64,000 bases of DNA, from NCBI RefSeq assembly GCF_900188155.1, contig NZ_FZOG01000002.1:945845-1009844 (forward strand). The letters run 5' to 3'. A program made the translations under genes and the position numbers. Source of the stretch: Pseudomonas segetis. Lineage in GTDB: Bacteria; Pseudomonadota; Gammaproteobacteria; Pseudomonadales; Pseudomonadaceae. The stretch's first letter is position 1. Every line of letters starts with the position of its first letter. The notes beneath the pieces were generated by a model. It saw only the letters and a program-made list of their open reading frames with translations. It was not told the DNA's origin and made no database searches. Positions 49,108 to 58,790 of this stretch are shown in pieces.

Positions 49108-51177
49108 ATGGCCATCGAAAAAAAGACAATCCGCCTACTGATACTCGAAGACTCGCAAAATGAGGCCGAACGCCTGGTCAGCCTGTTTCGCAACTCCGGC
49201 AGCGCCACACGCGTCCACCGTCTGACCTCCAGCGATGATCTCAATGAAGTGCTGCAACAAACCTGGGACCTGTTGATTTGCGCCCCCAGCAGCGAACAGC
49301 TGTCGCCAACCGAGGCCATCAGTACCATTCGGCGACTTGCCAAGGATGTCCCGGCCATACAGTTACTCGCCGATAATGATTCGGACAGCATCACCGAGGC
49401 CCTGGCCATGGGCGCGCAGGATGCCTTGCCGCAAAGTGATGACGAACGCCTGATCCTGGTTGCCAAACGGGAGCTGCACAACCTTGAAGAGCGCCGGGCC
49501 CGCAGACGCGCGGAAGTTGCCCTGCGTGAAGCCGAAAAGCGCTGCCAACTGCTACTCGAAAGCTCCGTCGACGCCATTACCTACGTCCACGACGGCATGC
49601 ATATCTACGCCAACCGCGCTTACCTGGAGCTCTTCGACTACGAAGATGCCGATGAACTTGAAGGCATGCCCATGATCGACTTGATCGACAGCGGCGACCA
49701 GGGTGAATTCAAGAATTTCCTGAAGAACTACGCAGATAGCGAAAGCACGACCGAACTCAGGTTCTCAGGGGTAAAAGCCGGCGGCAAGCGGTTCAAGGCG
49801 CGCATGAGCTTTCTGCCTGCCACCTATGATGGCGAACCTTGCACCCAGGTGGTCATTCGCTCGGATGCCGACAACAGCGAACTGGAAGAAAAGCTGCGTG
49901 AAATCAGCAGCCAGGACCTGGTCACCGGCCTGTTTAACCGCACCCACTTCCTGGAACTGATTGATGCCGCCGCTGATCGTGCGGTGAATGCAGGGCAACC
50001 CTCCAGCCTGGCCTATATCCGGCTTGATCAGTACGCGACACTGCTGGCCGATATCGGCATTGCTGGTATCGATATGCTGCTGGCCGACCTTGCCAGCCTG
50101 CTACGCACCCATTTTGCCGGTGAAGCGCAACTGGCACGCTTTGGCGACGATGTATTTGCAGCCTTGCAACTGGGCTTAACCCCCGAACAAGCAGAGCCCG
50201 GCCTCAAGGTTCTGTTGAAAAAAGTTGAAGGCCACCTGTTCGACGTTAACGGCCGTACCGCACAGACCACCTTGTCCATTGGTGTTGCCGGGCTCAATGA
50301 GACCACGCCCAAAGCGCAAATCGTTGTTGATCGTGCTCACCGCTGCGCCGATGAACAAGAACAGGGCAACAACCTCAAGCTGTTCAACCCCGCCGATGTC
50401 ATAGCCGCGGCAGCCAATCGTGGCGATGTGGTGGCCATGATTAAACAGGCCCTGGACAACAACGGCCTGCGCTTATTGTTCCAACCCATTATCAGCCTGC
50501 GCGGAGATAACCAGGAGCACTATGAAGTGCTACTGCGCATGCTCAACTCCAAAGGTGAGGAAATCCAGCCGACCGACTTCCTCGCCGATGCGGTTTCGGC
50601 TGGACTGGGCGAGAAGCTTGATCGCTGGGTGATTCTCAATGCGATCAAGCAACTCACTGAGCATCGTAGCAACGGCCACAACACGCGCTTGTTTGTGCAT
50701 TTATCGAGCGCCAGCCTGCAAGACCAGACACTGCTGCCATGGCTTAGCGTTGCCCTCAAGGCCGCGCGTCTGCCTTCGGACGCACTGGCCTTCCAGCTTA
50801 GCGAAACCGATGCAGTGACCTACCTCAAGCAGGCCAAAGCCCTGACCCAGGGCCTTAACGAACTGCACTGTAAAGTGGCGCTCAGTCAATTTGGCTGCGC
50901 GCTCAATCCATTCAATTCGCTCAAGCACCTGCATATCGACTTCGTCAAGATCGACGGTTCGTTCAGCCAGGATCTCAATCGCCCAGAGAACCAGGAGGCA
51001 TTGAAAACCCTGCTGGACAGCTTGCACTCACAAGCCAGGCTGACCATCGTCCCCTTTGTGGAGTCGGCCACCATGCTCTCGACCCTCTGGCAAGCCGGCG
51101 TCAATTACATTCAAGGCTACTATCTACAAGGGCCGACCCAGTCAATGAACTACGACTTCGCATCAGACGACGAGTAG
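49108..51177 (+). CDS. fimX: FimX, degenerate GGDEF-EAL c-di-GMP receptor for type IV pili
   Basis: A 689-residue protein: REC-like domain (about 1-125), PAS (about 145-260), GGDEF (about 270-415) and EAL (about 430-685). Both active sites are degenerate: GGDEF reads GDDVF and EAL reads EVLLRM. This is the FimX pattern; P. aeruginosa FimX (691 residues) does not make or break c-di-GMP well but binds it in the EAL domain to promote pilus assembly at the pole. The receiver also lacks the usual phospho-Asp context. ATG 49108 has only a weak Shine-Dalgarno. Confidence 0.9.
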   Translation: MAIEKKTIRLLILEDSQNEAERLVSLFRNSGSATRVHRLTSSDDLNEVLQQTWDLLICAPSSEQLSPTEAISTIRRLAKDVPAIQLLADNDSDSITEALAMGAQDALPQSDDERLILVAKRELHNLEERRARRRAEVALREAEKRCQLLLESSVDAITYVHDGMHIYANRAYLELFDYEDADELEGMPMIDLIDSGDQGEFKNFLKNYADSESTTELRFSGVKAGGKRFKARMSFLPATYDGEPCTQVVIRSDADNSELEEKLREISSQDLVTGLFNRTHFLELIDAAADRAVNAGQPSSLAYIRLDQYATLLADIGIAGIDMLLADLASLLRTHFAGEAQLARFGDDVFAALQLGLTPEQAEPGLKVLLKKVEGHLFDVNGRTAQTTLSIGVAGLNETTPKAQIVVDRAHRCADEQEQGNNLKLFNPADVIAAAANRGDVVAMIKQALDNNGLRLLFQPIISLRGDNQEHYEVLLRMLNSKGEEIQPTDFLADAVSAGLGEKLDRWVILNAIKQLTEHRSNGHNTRLFVHLSSASLQDQTLLPWLSVALKAARLPSDALAFQLSETDAVTYLKQAKALTQGLNELHCKVALSQFGCALNPFNSLKHLHIDFVKIDGSFSQDLNRPENQEALKTLLDSLHSQARLTIVPFVESATMLSTLWQAGVNYIQGYYLQGPTQSMNYDFASDDE

Positions 51178-51211
51178 CTGATATAACGCCCTGGGCCTCC
51201 GCGCTCGAGGG

Positions 51212-51742
51212 CTAGAGTGGCCATTGCGCAAGTGCTCGATAACGGCCCTTGTGCGACTCATACAAAACAAAGTGATCGGTCTTGAGCCAGAATTCTGGAG
51301 GCGTAACAGCCTCTGGAACCGCCATTCTGTAATCCCGGGACAGGGTCAGGTGTGCACGAAACTCACGCTTGTCCAGCACCAGGCCAAAAGGCAACAGCGC
51401 CTGCTCCAGCGCGTAGACCAAGCGTCCCAGTGCTGGCGGAGGGTCTTGTGGCGCCAACAATAAAATATTGGATTGGCGCCAGACATCCAGGGTGTCCAGG
51501 CAAAGACTCATGGATTTATTGCTCACCGGCATATGATCGATTGCAGCGCAGATTGCGCCAATCATGCTGACCGGAACCGCGCCAAGAAACGCCAGGGTCA
51601 GATGGAAATTCTCAGCGACAACCGGTCGACCAGAACGCAACTGCAAATGCCGGCGCCACTGTGAAATGGCGCTACGCTGCACGGCCGAGCATGGCAAGGC
51701 GAAGAACAGGCGCTTGCTGGGTTCAGCATTCAACAAGGGCAT
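51212..51742 (-). CDS. thpR: RNA 2',3'-cyclic phosphodiesterase (2H family)
   Basis: A 176-residue 2H phosphoesterase. The two HxTx motifs are HLTLAFLG (near 45-52) and HLTLSRD (near 128-134), both complete. The family opens 2',3'-cyclic phosphates and can ligate tRNA halves in vitro; its cell role is unclear. The frame is open from 51799 but would run far into serB; ATG 51742 gives the usual N-terminus. It lies 34 bases after serB on the same strand and converges with fimX. Confidence 0.9.
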   Translation of the reverse strand: MPLLNAEPSKRLFFALPCSAVQRSAISQWRRHLQLRSGRPVVAENFHLTLAFLGAVPVSMIGAICAAIDHMPVSNKSMSLCLDTLDVWRQSNILLLAPQDPPPALGRLVYALEQALLPFGLVLDKREFRAHLTLSRDYRMAVPEAVTPPEFWLKTDHFVLYESHKGRYRALAQWPL

Positions 51743-51776
51743 CGCGCCTCCAATCCCGTAACCGCGCCAGCACCTT

Positions 51777-52991
51777 TTAGTCCAGGCCGTCGCGGTCACG
51801 GAAACCGAGCAGGTACAAGATCCCGTCGAGTCCCAAGGTCGAGATCGCCTGCTTGGCTGACTGCTTCACCAGCGGCTTGGCACGAAACGCTACGCCAAGC
51901 CCGGCAATCGCCAGCATTGGCAGGTCATTGGCACCATCACCCACGGCAATGGTCTGTTCCAGACGCAAGCCTTCCTTGTCGGCAAGCAAACGCAACAGAT
52001 CAGCTTTGCGCTGGGCATCGACAATGGGCTCGACCGCAACGCCGGTGACCAGGCCGTCGACAATTTCCAGCTCATTGGCGTAGACGTAGTCGATGCCCAG
52101 CTTGGCCTGCAATTGCTTGGCAAAATAGCTGAAGCCACCAGACAGGATCGCCGTTTTGTAACCCAGGCGACGCAGTTCGCTGAACAGGGTTTCGGCGCCT
52201 TCGGTCAGGCGCAATGAAGCACCAATTTCGCTTAACACCGACTCCGGCAAGCCTTTAAGCAAGGCCAGGCGCTCCTTGAAACTGGCAGCAAAATCCAGCT
52301 CGCCACGCATGGCCCGCTCGGTGATTTCAGAAACCTGGTCACCAACACCCGCCGCCTTTGCCAGCTCATCGATGACCTCGGCCTCGATCAGTGTCGAGTC
52401 CATGTCGAACACGGCCAGGCGACGGTTACGGCGAAACAGCGAGTCGCTCTGGAAGGCGATGTCGACATTCAGCTCCTGCGCCACACTGAGGAACTCCGCG
52501 CGCAATGCCGCCGGATCAGCAGGCTCGCCTCGTACGGAAAACTCGATGCAACCCTTGCCTTGCTCAGCAGGCATGTCCAGCGGCATACGCCCGGAAAGGC
52601 GGTCGATATGATCGATATTCAAGCCGTACTTGGCAGTGATTGCACTGACTCGCTGCAGCTGTTCGGCCGTGACCTTGCGTGTAAGCAAGGTCACTATGTG
52701 GCGAGCCTTGCCCTGGCCGTCGACCCAGAGCTGGTAGTCGGCTTCGGAAACTGGGGTGAAGCGCACCTGCTGGTCCAACTCATAGGCACTGAACAATACA
52801 TCCTTGAGCACTGAAGAGCCGCGCTCGGTATCAGGAATCTCGACCAGAATGCCAAACGACAGGGTGTCGTGAATGACCGCCTGGCCAATATCAAGAATAT
52901 TGACGCCACCCTGGGCCAATACCCCTGTGATGGCGGCTGTAAGACCGGGACGATCTTCACCGGTAATGTTGATCAGGACGATTTCGCGCAA
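51777..52991 (-). CDS. serB: Phosphoserine phosphatase SerB
   Basis: A 404-residue enzyme of serine synthesis. Two ACT-like domains (about 1-80 and 95-180; it begins LREIVLINITGEDRPGLTAA) precede a HAD phosphatase core with the nucleophile motif AVFDMDSTLIEAEVIDELA, ILSGGFSYF and AVGDGANDLPML. The start is TTG 52991 with GGAGG seven bases upstream; there is no upstream ATG. The long two-ACT form is usual in pseudomonads. It is divergent from the membrane protein at 53293. Confidence 0.95.
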   Translation of the reverse strand: MREIVLINITGEDRPGLTAAITGVLAQGGVNILDIGQAVIHDTLSFGILVEIPDTERGSSVLKDVLFSAYELDQQVRFTPVSEADYQLWVDGQGKARHIVTLLTRKVTAEQLQRVSAITAKYGLNIDHIDRLSGRMPLDMPAEQGKGCIEFSVRGEPADPAALRAEFLSVAQELNVDIAFQSDSLFRRNRRLAVFDMDSTLIEAEVIDELAKAAGVGDQVSEITERAMRGELDFAASFKERLALLKGLPESVLSEIGASLRLTEGAETLFSELRRLGYKTAILSGGFSYFAKQLQAKLGIDYVYANELEIVDGLVTGVAVEPIVDAQRKADLLRLLADKEGLRLEQTIAVGDGANDLPMLAIAGLGVAFRAKPLVKQSAKQAISTLGLDGILYLLGFRDRDGLD

Positions 52992-53292
52992 GGCGCACCC
53001 TCCGAGGCTCAGGAAGTTATAAACAGTCGAAAATGACCGTTAAGGCAATTAGTGACGTGCCAAATAGGACGCCAAAAGATAATAGCTAGACGGAAAAAGC
53101 ATTTTTCCAGCCTATTTCGACACCTGCCCAGCCTGGAAAATAGTTTTTCAACAGGAGGTTATACCCAGCAGGGCCGGTGAAGCGCTCACATTCTACCCAC
53201 TTTCCCAGCAATTCGGACATGCGCAGTGCTTTGCCGTACGCGGGCCGCTCGCTATACTGCGCGGCATCTTCAGTCGACAAGAACCGAGCGCT
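52992..53292. other. 301-base divergent region between serB and the membrane-protein gene
   Basis: It holds the serB Shine-Dalgarno and a perfect 7-bp inverted repeat GGAAAAA/TTTTTCC (53092-53108, 3-base loop), which may be an operator or attenuator. I could not assign a convincing promoter. A 102-codon leftward open frame overlaps the start of the rightward gene and is judged spurious. Confidence 0.4.
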
Positions 53293-54867
53293 GTGAACCG
53301 GCCCGCCCCCGTGAAATCCGATAACTTCTTTATCTTGCTTTTCCAGGCACTGCGCCAACGTCGCGTGCCGCTGGTATTGCGCATCGCTAGCCACAGCTTA
53401 TTGCTCGTCGCCATGGCGTTGGTGATCTATGCCTGGGTGATCGGCATGCAATTCAAGCAGGCCATGCAGCAACAGGCTGAAGCCCTGGGAACCAGCCTGA
53501 TTACGCAGACCGCATCCTCGGCCACTGAACTGCTGGTCTCCAACGATATTCTCAGCCTCAACGTGCTGCTCAATAACCTGGTGAAAAACCCGCTGGTCGC
53601 CCATGCAGCCATCTACAGCGTCGACAACCGCATTCTGGCCGAGGCCGGGTCACGCCCAAGCCAAGGCATGCTGGGCGAGACAGAAGGCCTGTACTCGACC
53701 CCCATTACCTTCCAAGAAGTGATCGCTGGACAACTGCGCATCAGCCTGGACATGCGCCAGTTTGAACAACCAATGACCATCAGCCTGCAAAGCATGGGCA
53801 TTCTCAGCCTTATTTTGCTGGCGCTGGCCCTGACCCTGAGCCTGCGTCTGGGCCGCTATATTTCGACGCCGCTGTTGCAACTGCGCGTGTGGCTACGTGA
53901 CCCTGATGACCCAGCCCCCGGCGCCGGCCGCCAGGATGAAATTGGCGATCTCGCTCGCCAGTTGCAAGCCCGGCTGGTTCCAGAAAAACCTGAGCCGGAA
54001 CACGAGTTGGAACCCGAAGACCTGTACGAGGATACGGACTACGACGATGAGCATGACGCCGATGACCAGGCCTATGATGACGACGCCGATGAACCAGGTT
54101 TTTCGATGCCCAACCTCAGCGCCAGGGACGATGACCTGCACGACTTTGACGAGCCTGCACCACGCCCAGTAGCGAACCCGTCGCCACATGCGGCGCAGCA
54201 GGCCAAGCCAGACCCCTTTGCAGACTTGCACGATATCGACGAGCCAGAAGACAACCCGCTCCCAGAATCTGCGCCCTTTGCCGCTAAAGCCGCCAAGGCA
54301 TCCCAGCCAAGCGCCGTGCTGGCAATTCAGCTAGGGGCACAGGAACAGCTGCGTCGCCTGCCACGCGCGCGCCTGATGGATTTATTGAAGCGTTATCGCG
54401 ACTGCCTGGAACGTGCGGCAAACCTCTACCAGGCCGAGTTGCACACACTCAAGGACGGCAGCAGCCTGATGCTGTTCCACCACCAGGATAGCGGCGAAGA
54501 GTTCCTGATCCACGCCATTTGCTGCGGCGAACTGATGCGCGCCCTCGGCCACGCCTTGCAAATCGAGGTCGCCGACAGCGGCATCACCTTGCAGTTGCAG
54601 CTGGGCATGACCCTGGGCGAAGACCTGATGGACCTTAGCCAGGGTGAGTTGCTCCTGAACGAAACCTCCCAGGATGCGCTGGCATTATCACAACACAGCC
54701 GTAATTTACTGCTGGTTGAACGTGGCGTCGCCGACGACGAACTGGTTCGCCAACGCGCCCGCACGCGCGCGATTGCCAGTCCAGAGGGTGCCTATTGCGT
54801 CGAAAGGTTGCTTGACCCGTACCCAGCCCTGCTCGAGCGTCAGCTAGGCAAGCTGCGCGACCACTAA
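53293..54867 (+). CDS. SerB-linked membrane protein with cyclase-like C-terminus (YtjB/AhpA-like)
   Basis: A 524-residue inner-membrane protein. Two spans (about 34-54 and 165-187) enclose a periplasmic sensor-like domain resembling YtjB/Smp, which is encoded next to serB in enterobacteria. A HAMP-like segment follows, then a very acidic linker (about 235-300; Asp/Glu/Tyr-rich). The C-terminal 170 residues (AVLAIQLGAQEQLRRLPRAR onward) resemble the class III nucleotide cyclase fold, with KDGSSLMLFH at the place of the GDG-x-F turn, but the metal-binding Asp residues are not evident, so it is probably inactive. GTG 53293; a second GTG at 53311 is possible. Confidence 0.7.
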   Translation: MNRPAPVKSDNFFILLFQALRQRRVPLVLRIASHSLLLVAMALVIYAWVIGMQFKQAMQQQAEALGTSLITQTASSATELLVSNDILSLNVLLNNLVKNPLVAHAAIYSVDNRILAEAGSRPSQGMLGETEGLYSTPITFQEVIAGQLRISLDMRQFEQPMTISLQSMGILSLILLALALTLSLRLGRYISTPLLQLRVWLRDPDDPAPGAGRQDEIGDLARQLQARLVPEKPEPEHELEPEDLYEDTDYDDEHDADDQAYDDDADEPGFSMPNLSARDDDLHDFDEPAPRPVANPSPHAAQQAKPDPFADLHDIDEPEDNPLPESAPFAAKAAKASQPSAVLAIQLGAQEQLRRLPRARLMDLLKRYRDCLERAANLYQAELHTLKDGSSLMLFHHQDSGEEFLIHAICCGELMRALGHALQIEVADSGITLQLQLGMTLGEDLMDLSQGELLLNETSQDALALSQHSRNLLLVERGVADDELVRQRARTRAIASPEGAYCVERLLDPYPALLERQLGKLRDH

Positions 54868-54950
54868 GGCTGCTTCTTCGCAGCGTTTAATGCGCTGCGG
54901 CTCGCGCTCAAGACCTGCTGTGTACAACTGCCGCTAATGCACCCTTGCAG

Positions 54951-54986
54951 ACACTAAAAAACCCGCAATAGCGGGTTTTTTAGTGT
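54951..54986. terminator. Bidirectional terminator between convergent genes
   Basis: A perfect 16-bp inverted repeat with a 4-base loop (54951-54966, AATA, 54971-54986) has a GC core (CCCGC/GCGGG) flanked by A6 and T6. It serves both the rightward gene ending at 54867 and the leftward lipoprotein gene ending at 55001. Confidence 0.92.
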
Positions 54987-55000
54987 GTTGCTCAGTCGCT

Positions 55001-55696
55001 CTAGAAACGGAACACTTCAGAATCAATCCGTACTGGCTGAGCCATTGGGATCTTCGGCGGAGCTTCCTTCTTGGGCGTGGTCACCGGCGCCTTTTTAGGT
55101 GCGCGCTCGGCAATTGCCGGAATTTCGCCATCATGCGCCTTGACCGCCGAGGCGACTTGCTCGACCAGTTGCCGCATCAGCGTACTCTGGGCATGCACCT
55201 GATCAGCAATAGTGCCACTGTGGGCCTGCTCCAGGCGCACCAATCGACCATCGAGCAATTCACCATTCTTGCCCATCAAGCGCCATTGCGCTTCAAGCAC
55301 GGCAGGCCGGTGCGGGCCTGAATCAAGCCGGGCAATCGACATCAGGATTTGCACCTGCGGCGTAAAGCCAGGTGCTGCAGGCGCCAGCGCCAGACGCTGG
55401 CTATTGAGCTGCGAAGACAGTTGCAGGAGCAACTGCTGGTCAATGTCAGCTGCCAGGCTACCAGCCCAACGCGCATCTCTCGAGGCGATCAAGCTGCCGT
55501 CTTCCTGGCGCTGCAGCAAGGCTTCGCGCTGCAAGTAGTCGGCAATGGATACCGGGCCCAGCAATACCGCCAGACCCTCTTTAGCGGACGGGACTTCAGC
55601 GTCGCCACTATCGAGCTGGTACAAAGGCACTGGCTGGTAACGTGCACATCCAGCCAACCCGAGTAGAGCCACCAACAGAATCGAGGGGAGTCGCAT
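55001..55696 (-). CDS. PqiC-like ABC-transport auxiliary lipoprotein
   Basis: A 231-residue outer-membrane-type lipoprotein. The signal peptide ends in lipobox LAGC with Cys17 (MRLPSILLVALLGLAGC). The mature domain (YQLDSGDAEVPSAK, LLGPVSIADYLQR, then an alternating beta pattern) fits the PqiC/DUF330 (ABC-type transport auxiliary) family that works with MCE proteins such as PqiAB in lipid traffic. The C-terminus has a Lys/Pro-rich tail. No pqiA or pqiB lies alongside. ATG 55696 fits the signal peptide best; 55705 is possible. Confidence 0.8.
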   Translation of the reverse strand: MRLPSILLVALLGLAGCARYQPVPLYQLDSGDAEVPSAKEGLAVLLGPVSIADYLQREALLQRQEDGSLIASRDARWAGSLAADIDQQLLLQLSSQLNSQRLALAPAAPGFTPQVQILMSIARLDSGPHRPAVLEAQWRLMGKNGELLDGRLVRLEQAHSGTIADQVHAQSTLMRQLVEQVASAVKAHDGEIPAIAERAPKKAPVTTPKKEAPPKIPMAQPVRIDSEVFRF

Positions 55697-56008
55697 TGCA
55701 ATCATCAATATCATCCAGCCAGTCACGAGACCGGTCTATATATCCATAAAATTCAAAATATGGCGGAGGTTACAACTATCCATTCTTAGCGAGTTTATAA
55801 CCCCGAATAGGGCTTACCTGAAATACAAATACCAGCCCTAAGATCAGATATGCTGTGGAAGTTTTTGCAATAGCAATTAGCCATTACAGCGCCCACGGCA
55901 ACGCCTTGAAAATGAAACCGCCAGAAGCTTCCAGCGGTCATATCATCCTAGAAAGCTGCGCCAGACTCCAGCGCTGATCTGCCAATCAGTATTTCAGGTG
56001 TTACCGCG
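55697..56008. other. 312-base AT-rich interval between parC and the lipoprotein gene
   Basis: It is more AT-rich than its neighbours and carries no convincing gene. It contains the probable parC terminator (55908-55937) and, near the lipoprotein gene, several AT-rich stretches that could hold its promoter, though no clear -35/-10 pair stands out. Confidence 0.4.
55908..55937 (-). terminator. Probable parC terminator
   Basis: On the minus strand an 8-bp stem with two G-U pairs (55937-55930 with 55925-55918, loop AGCT) is followed by TTTCATTTTC. It lies about 70 bases past the parC stop. The imperfect T-run makes this a moderate call. Confidence 0.5.
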
Positions 56009-58258
56009 CTACTCAACCAATAGACTATCAACTCGCTGGAAGCCCCGTGGCAGCTTGTTACCACGCCGGCCTCGCTCACCCTTGTAATGTTCAAGGTCTT
56101 CGGCCTTGAGTGACAAAGTGCGCTTGCCTGCTTGCAACACCAGGGTCGCTCCGACTGGAAGAACAGCGAGATCTGTCAGGTATTCTTCGCGCGAAGCGAC
56201 TCGGTCACCAGGGATACCAATAATCTTATTGCCCTTGCCTTTACCCAATTGCGGCAAGTCTGCCACCTTGAACAACAGCAACCGACCCTCGGTTGTCACC
56301 GCAGCCAGCCAATCATCTTCGCGACTGACCAAAGGCTTCGGCGGTATCACTTTCGCCCCATTGGGCAGGCTCAACAAGGCTTTACCCGCCTTGTTCTTGG
56401 CTTGCAGGTCCTCGCCTTTAACCACGAAACCATACCCCGCATCGGATGCGATCACATACAGCGCCTCATCGTCCGGCAGCATCACGCACTCAAACGTAGC
56501 GCCAGGTGGCGGCGTCAAGCGCCCGGTTAGAGGCTCACCCTGCCCGCGCGCCGAAGGCAGAGAGTGGGCGGCCAATGAATAACTGCGCCCGGTCGAGTCG
56601 ATAAACACGGCAAATTGATTCGAGCGCCCAGGCGCCATGGCCTTGAAACCATCTCCGGCCTTGTACGACAAACCGGTGGCATCCAGGTCGTGGCCTTTAC
56701 CGCAACGTACCCAGCCCTTCTCGGAAATCACCACAGTGACCGGCTCGGCAGGCATGAGCTCGTTTTCAGACAGCGCCTTGGCTTCGGCACGCGCAACAAT
56801 CGGCGAGCGTCGATCATCGCCGTAGGTTTCAGCATCCTTGATGATTTCGTCACGCACCAGTTTTTTCAGGCGCGCCTCGCTACCGAGCAACTTGAGCAGT
56901 TTTTCACGCTCCTTGGCCAGTTCGTCTTGCTCGCCACGGATTTTCATTTCCTCAAGACGGGCCAACTGACGCAAACGCGTATCGAGGATGTAGTCAGCCT
57001 GGATATCGGTCAGAGCAAAGCGCTCGATGAGCACCGCCTTTGGCTGGTCTTCGGTCCGGATGATATGAATGACTTCATCCAGATTGAGGAACGCCACCAA
57101 CAAACCTTCCAACAGGTGCAAGCGGCGCTCGACCTTGTCCAGACGGAACTGCAGGCGGCGGCGCACGGTATTGACCCGGTACTCCAGCCACTCACGCAGC
57201 ATCTGGCGCAGGTTTTTCACCTGGGGCTTGCCGTCCAGGCCGATCACGTTGGTGTTGACCCGGTAACTCGACTCCAGGTCCGTGGTGGCAAACAAGTGCT
57301 GCATCAGCTCTGCTGCATCAACCCGGTTTGAACGCGGGATGATCACGATACGGCAAGGGTTTTCGTGGTCGGATTCATCACGCAGGTCAGCCACCATTGG
57401 TAGTTTCTTGGCCTGCATTTGCCCGGCAATCTGCTCCAGCACTTTGGAACCCGAAACCTGATGCGGTAGCGAAGTGACGACGATATCGCCATCTTCGATC
57501 CGGTAGACCGCTCGCATGCGCACCGAGCCACGGCCGGTTTCGTAGATTTTCAGCAAATCCGCGCGCGGGGTAACGATCTCGGCTTCGGTAGGGTAATCCG
57601 GGCCGGATACATGCTCGCAAAGCTGCTCGACCGTGGCATTGGGCTCGTCGATCAGGCGCACACACGCTGCCGCGACCTCCCGCAGGTTATGCGGCGGCAC
57701 GTCAGTCGCCATGCCGACAGCAATGCCGGTGGTGCCATTGAGCAGCAGGTTGGGTAGACGTGCAGGCAAGGTCGCCGGCTCGTTCATGGTGCCGTCAAAG
57801 TTTGGCACCCAATCAACTGTGCCCTGCCCCAATTCGGTCAGTAGGACTTCCGAATAGCGCGACAGGCGCGCCTCGGTATAGCGCATGGCCGCAAAGGACT
57901 TTGGATCATCCGGCGCACCCCAGTTACCCTGGCCATCAACCAGGGTATAGCGGTAGCTGAACGGTTGCGCCATCAGCACCATCGCCTCGTAGCACGCCGA
58001 GTCACCGTGCGGGTGGAACTTGCCCAGCACGTCGCCGACTGTACGCGCCGATTTCTTGTGCTTGGAGTCCGCATCCAGCCCCAGTTCACTCATGGCGTAG
58101 ATGATGCGGCGCTGAACCGGCTTCAGGCCATCACCAATGTGTGGCAATGCACGGTCCATGATTACGTACATGGAGTAATTGAGGTAAGCCTGCTCGGTAA
58201 AATCGGCAAGGGAGCGGCGCTCAACGCCGTCCAGACTCAAATCGAGAGAATCGCTCAT
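56009..58258 (-). CDS. parC: DNA topoisomerase IV subunit A
   Basis: A 749-residue subunit that cuts and rejoins DNA to separate replicated chromosomes. The catalytic tyrosine is Tyr127 ([10 protein letters not shown]). The quinolone-resistance region reads [10 protein letters not shown] with Ser87 and Glu91, the susceptible residues in P. aeruginosa numbering. A coiled-coil gate and a C-terminal beta-pinwheel (about 500-749) follow. The frame is open to 58321, but ATG 58258 ([11 protein letters not shown]) is the family start, 7 bases after the preceding gene's stop. Confidence 0.97.
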   Translation of the reverse strand: MSDSLDLSLDGVERRSLADFTEQAYLNYSMYVIMDRALPHIGDGLKPVQRRIIYAMSELGLDADSKHKKSARTVGDVLGKFHPHGDSACYEAMVLMAQPFSYRYTLVDGQGNWGAPDDPKSFAAMRYTEARLSRYSEVLLTELGQGTVDWVPNFDGTMNEPATLPARLPNLLLNGTTGIAVGMATDVPPHNLREVAAACVRLIDEPNATVEQLCEHVSGPDYPTEAEIVTPRADLLKIYETGRGSVRMRAVYRIEDGDIVVTSLPHQVSGSKVLEQIAGQMQAKKLPMVADLRDESDHENPCRIVIIPRSNRVDAAELMQHLFATTDLESSYRVNTNVIGLDGKPQVKNLRQMLREWLEYRVNTVRRRLQFRLDKVERRLHLLEGLLVAFLNLDEVIHIIRTEDQPKAVLIERFALTDIQADYILDTRLRQLARLEEMKIRGEQDELAKEREKLLKLLGSEARLKKLVRDEIIKDAETYGDDRRSPIVARAEAKALSENELMPAEPVTVVISEKGWVRCGKGHDLDATGLSYKAGDGFKAMAPGRSNQFAVFIDSTGRSYSLAAHSLPSARGQGEPLTGRLTPPPGATFECVMLPDDEALYVIASDAGYGFVVKGEDLQAKNKAGKALLSLPNGAKVIPPKPLVSREDDWLAAVTTEGRLLLFKVADLPQLGKGKGNKIIGIPGDRVASREEYLTDLAVLPVGATLVLQAGKRTLSLKAEDLEHYKGERGRRGNKLPRGFQRVDSLLVE

Positions 58259-58265
58259 GCGTGCC

Positions 58266-58790
58266 TCATTGCAAGGTTGATTGGCGCAGCAACAACGTGC
58301 CGTCGCGCTGGGTAAATTCAAGTTTCTTCAGGGCACTCATGCCCAACAATACTTCATCACCGGCCATGCCGGGAGCAATCAGAGCGGCGACATCCTGCAG
58401 CACGATATCGCCTAATTTAAGCTGTTTGAGTCGCGTTCGATGCCCGGTTGTTTGACCATTTGCGGTTCTCAACCGGACCTCGGCTCCTGCAGGCAAACCC
58501 AGTCGCCTGGCCAGATCTGCCGGGACAGCGACATCAGTGGCCCCGGTATCCAGTAAAAACTCGACGTTTTCGCCGTTGATTTGCCCATTGGCGTAATAAT
58601 GCCCCTGTCGGCTGCTGGCCAGGCGAACTTCGACATAGCCGTTGGCATGTATCGATTGTGGATCGCGGTTCGGGTTGCGCTGTTTATCTTCAAGGTTGCC
58701 AAAAAAGTGTGTCGCAAGGAACATGCCCGCCCCCCACGCCAGGAACAGCATCACCCGCCCCGCGCGTTTGCCGGCTGGCTGCGAACTCAC
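58266..58790 (-). CDS. Retropepsin-like aspartic protease (TIGR02281 type)
   Basis: A 174-residue membrane-anchored protein with one N-terminal span (about 13-29) and a single-lobed clan AA aspartic protease domain. The catalytic signature [13 protein letters not shown] and the flap-side [19 protein letters not shown] are present, as is the closing [12 protein letters not shown]. Such proteins dimerise like retroviral proteases; bacterial members are mostly uncharacterised. The GTG at 58790 overlaps the upstream stop (GTGA), so it is coupled. It lies between a phytase-like gene and parC. Confidence 0.85.
   Translation of the reverse strand: MSSQPAGKRAGRVMLFLAWGAGMFLATHFFGNLEDKQRNPNRDPQSIHANGYVEVRLASSRQGHYYANGQINGENVEFLLDTGATDVAVPADLARRLGLPAGAEVRLRTANGQTTGHRTRLKQLKLGDIVLQDVAALIAPGMAGDEVLLGMSALKKLEFTQRDGTLLLRQSTLQ

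Noticed and set aside
53086..53394. 102-codon leftward frame before the serB-linked membrane protein
   Set aside because: Overlaps the start of a better-supported rightward gene, has no family resemblance and no Shine-Dalgarno.
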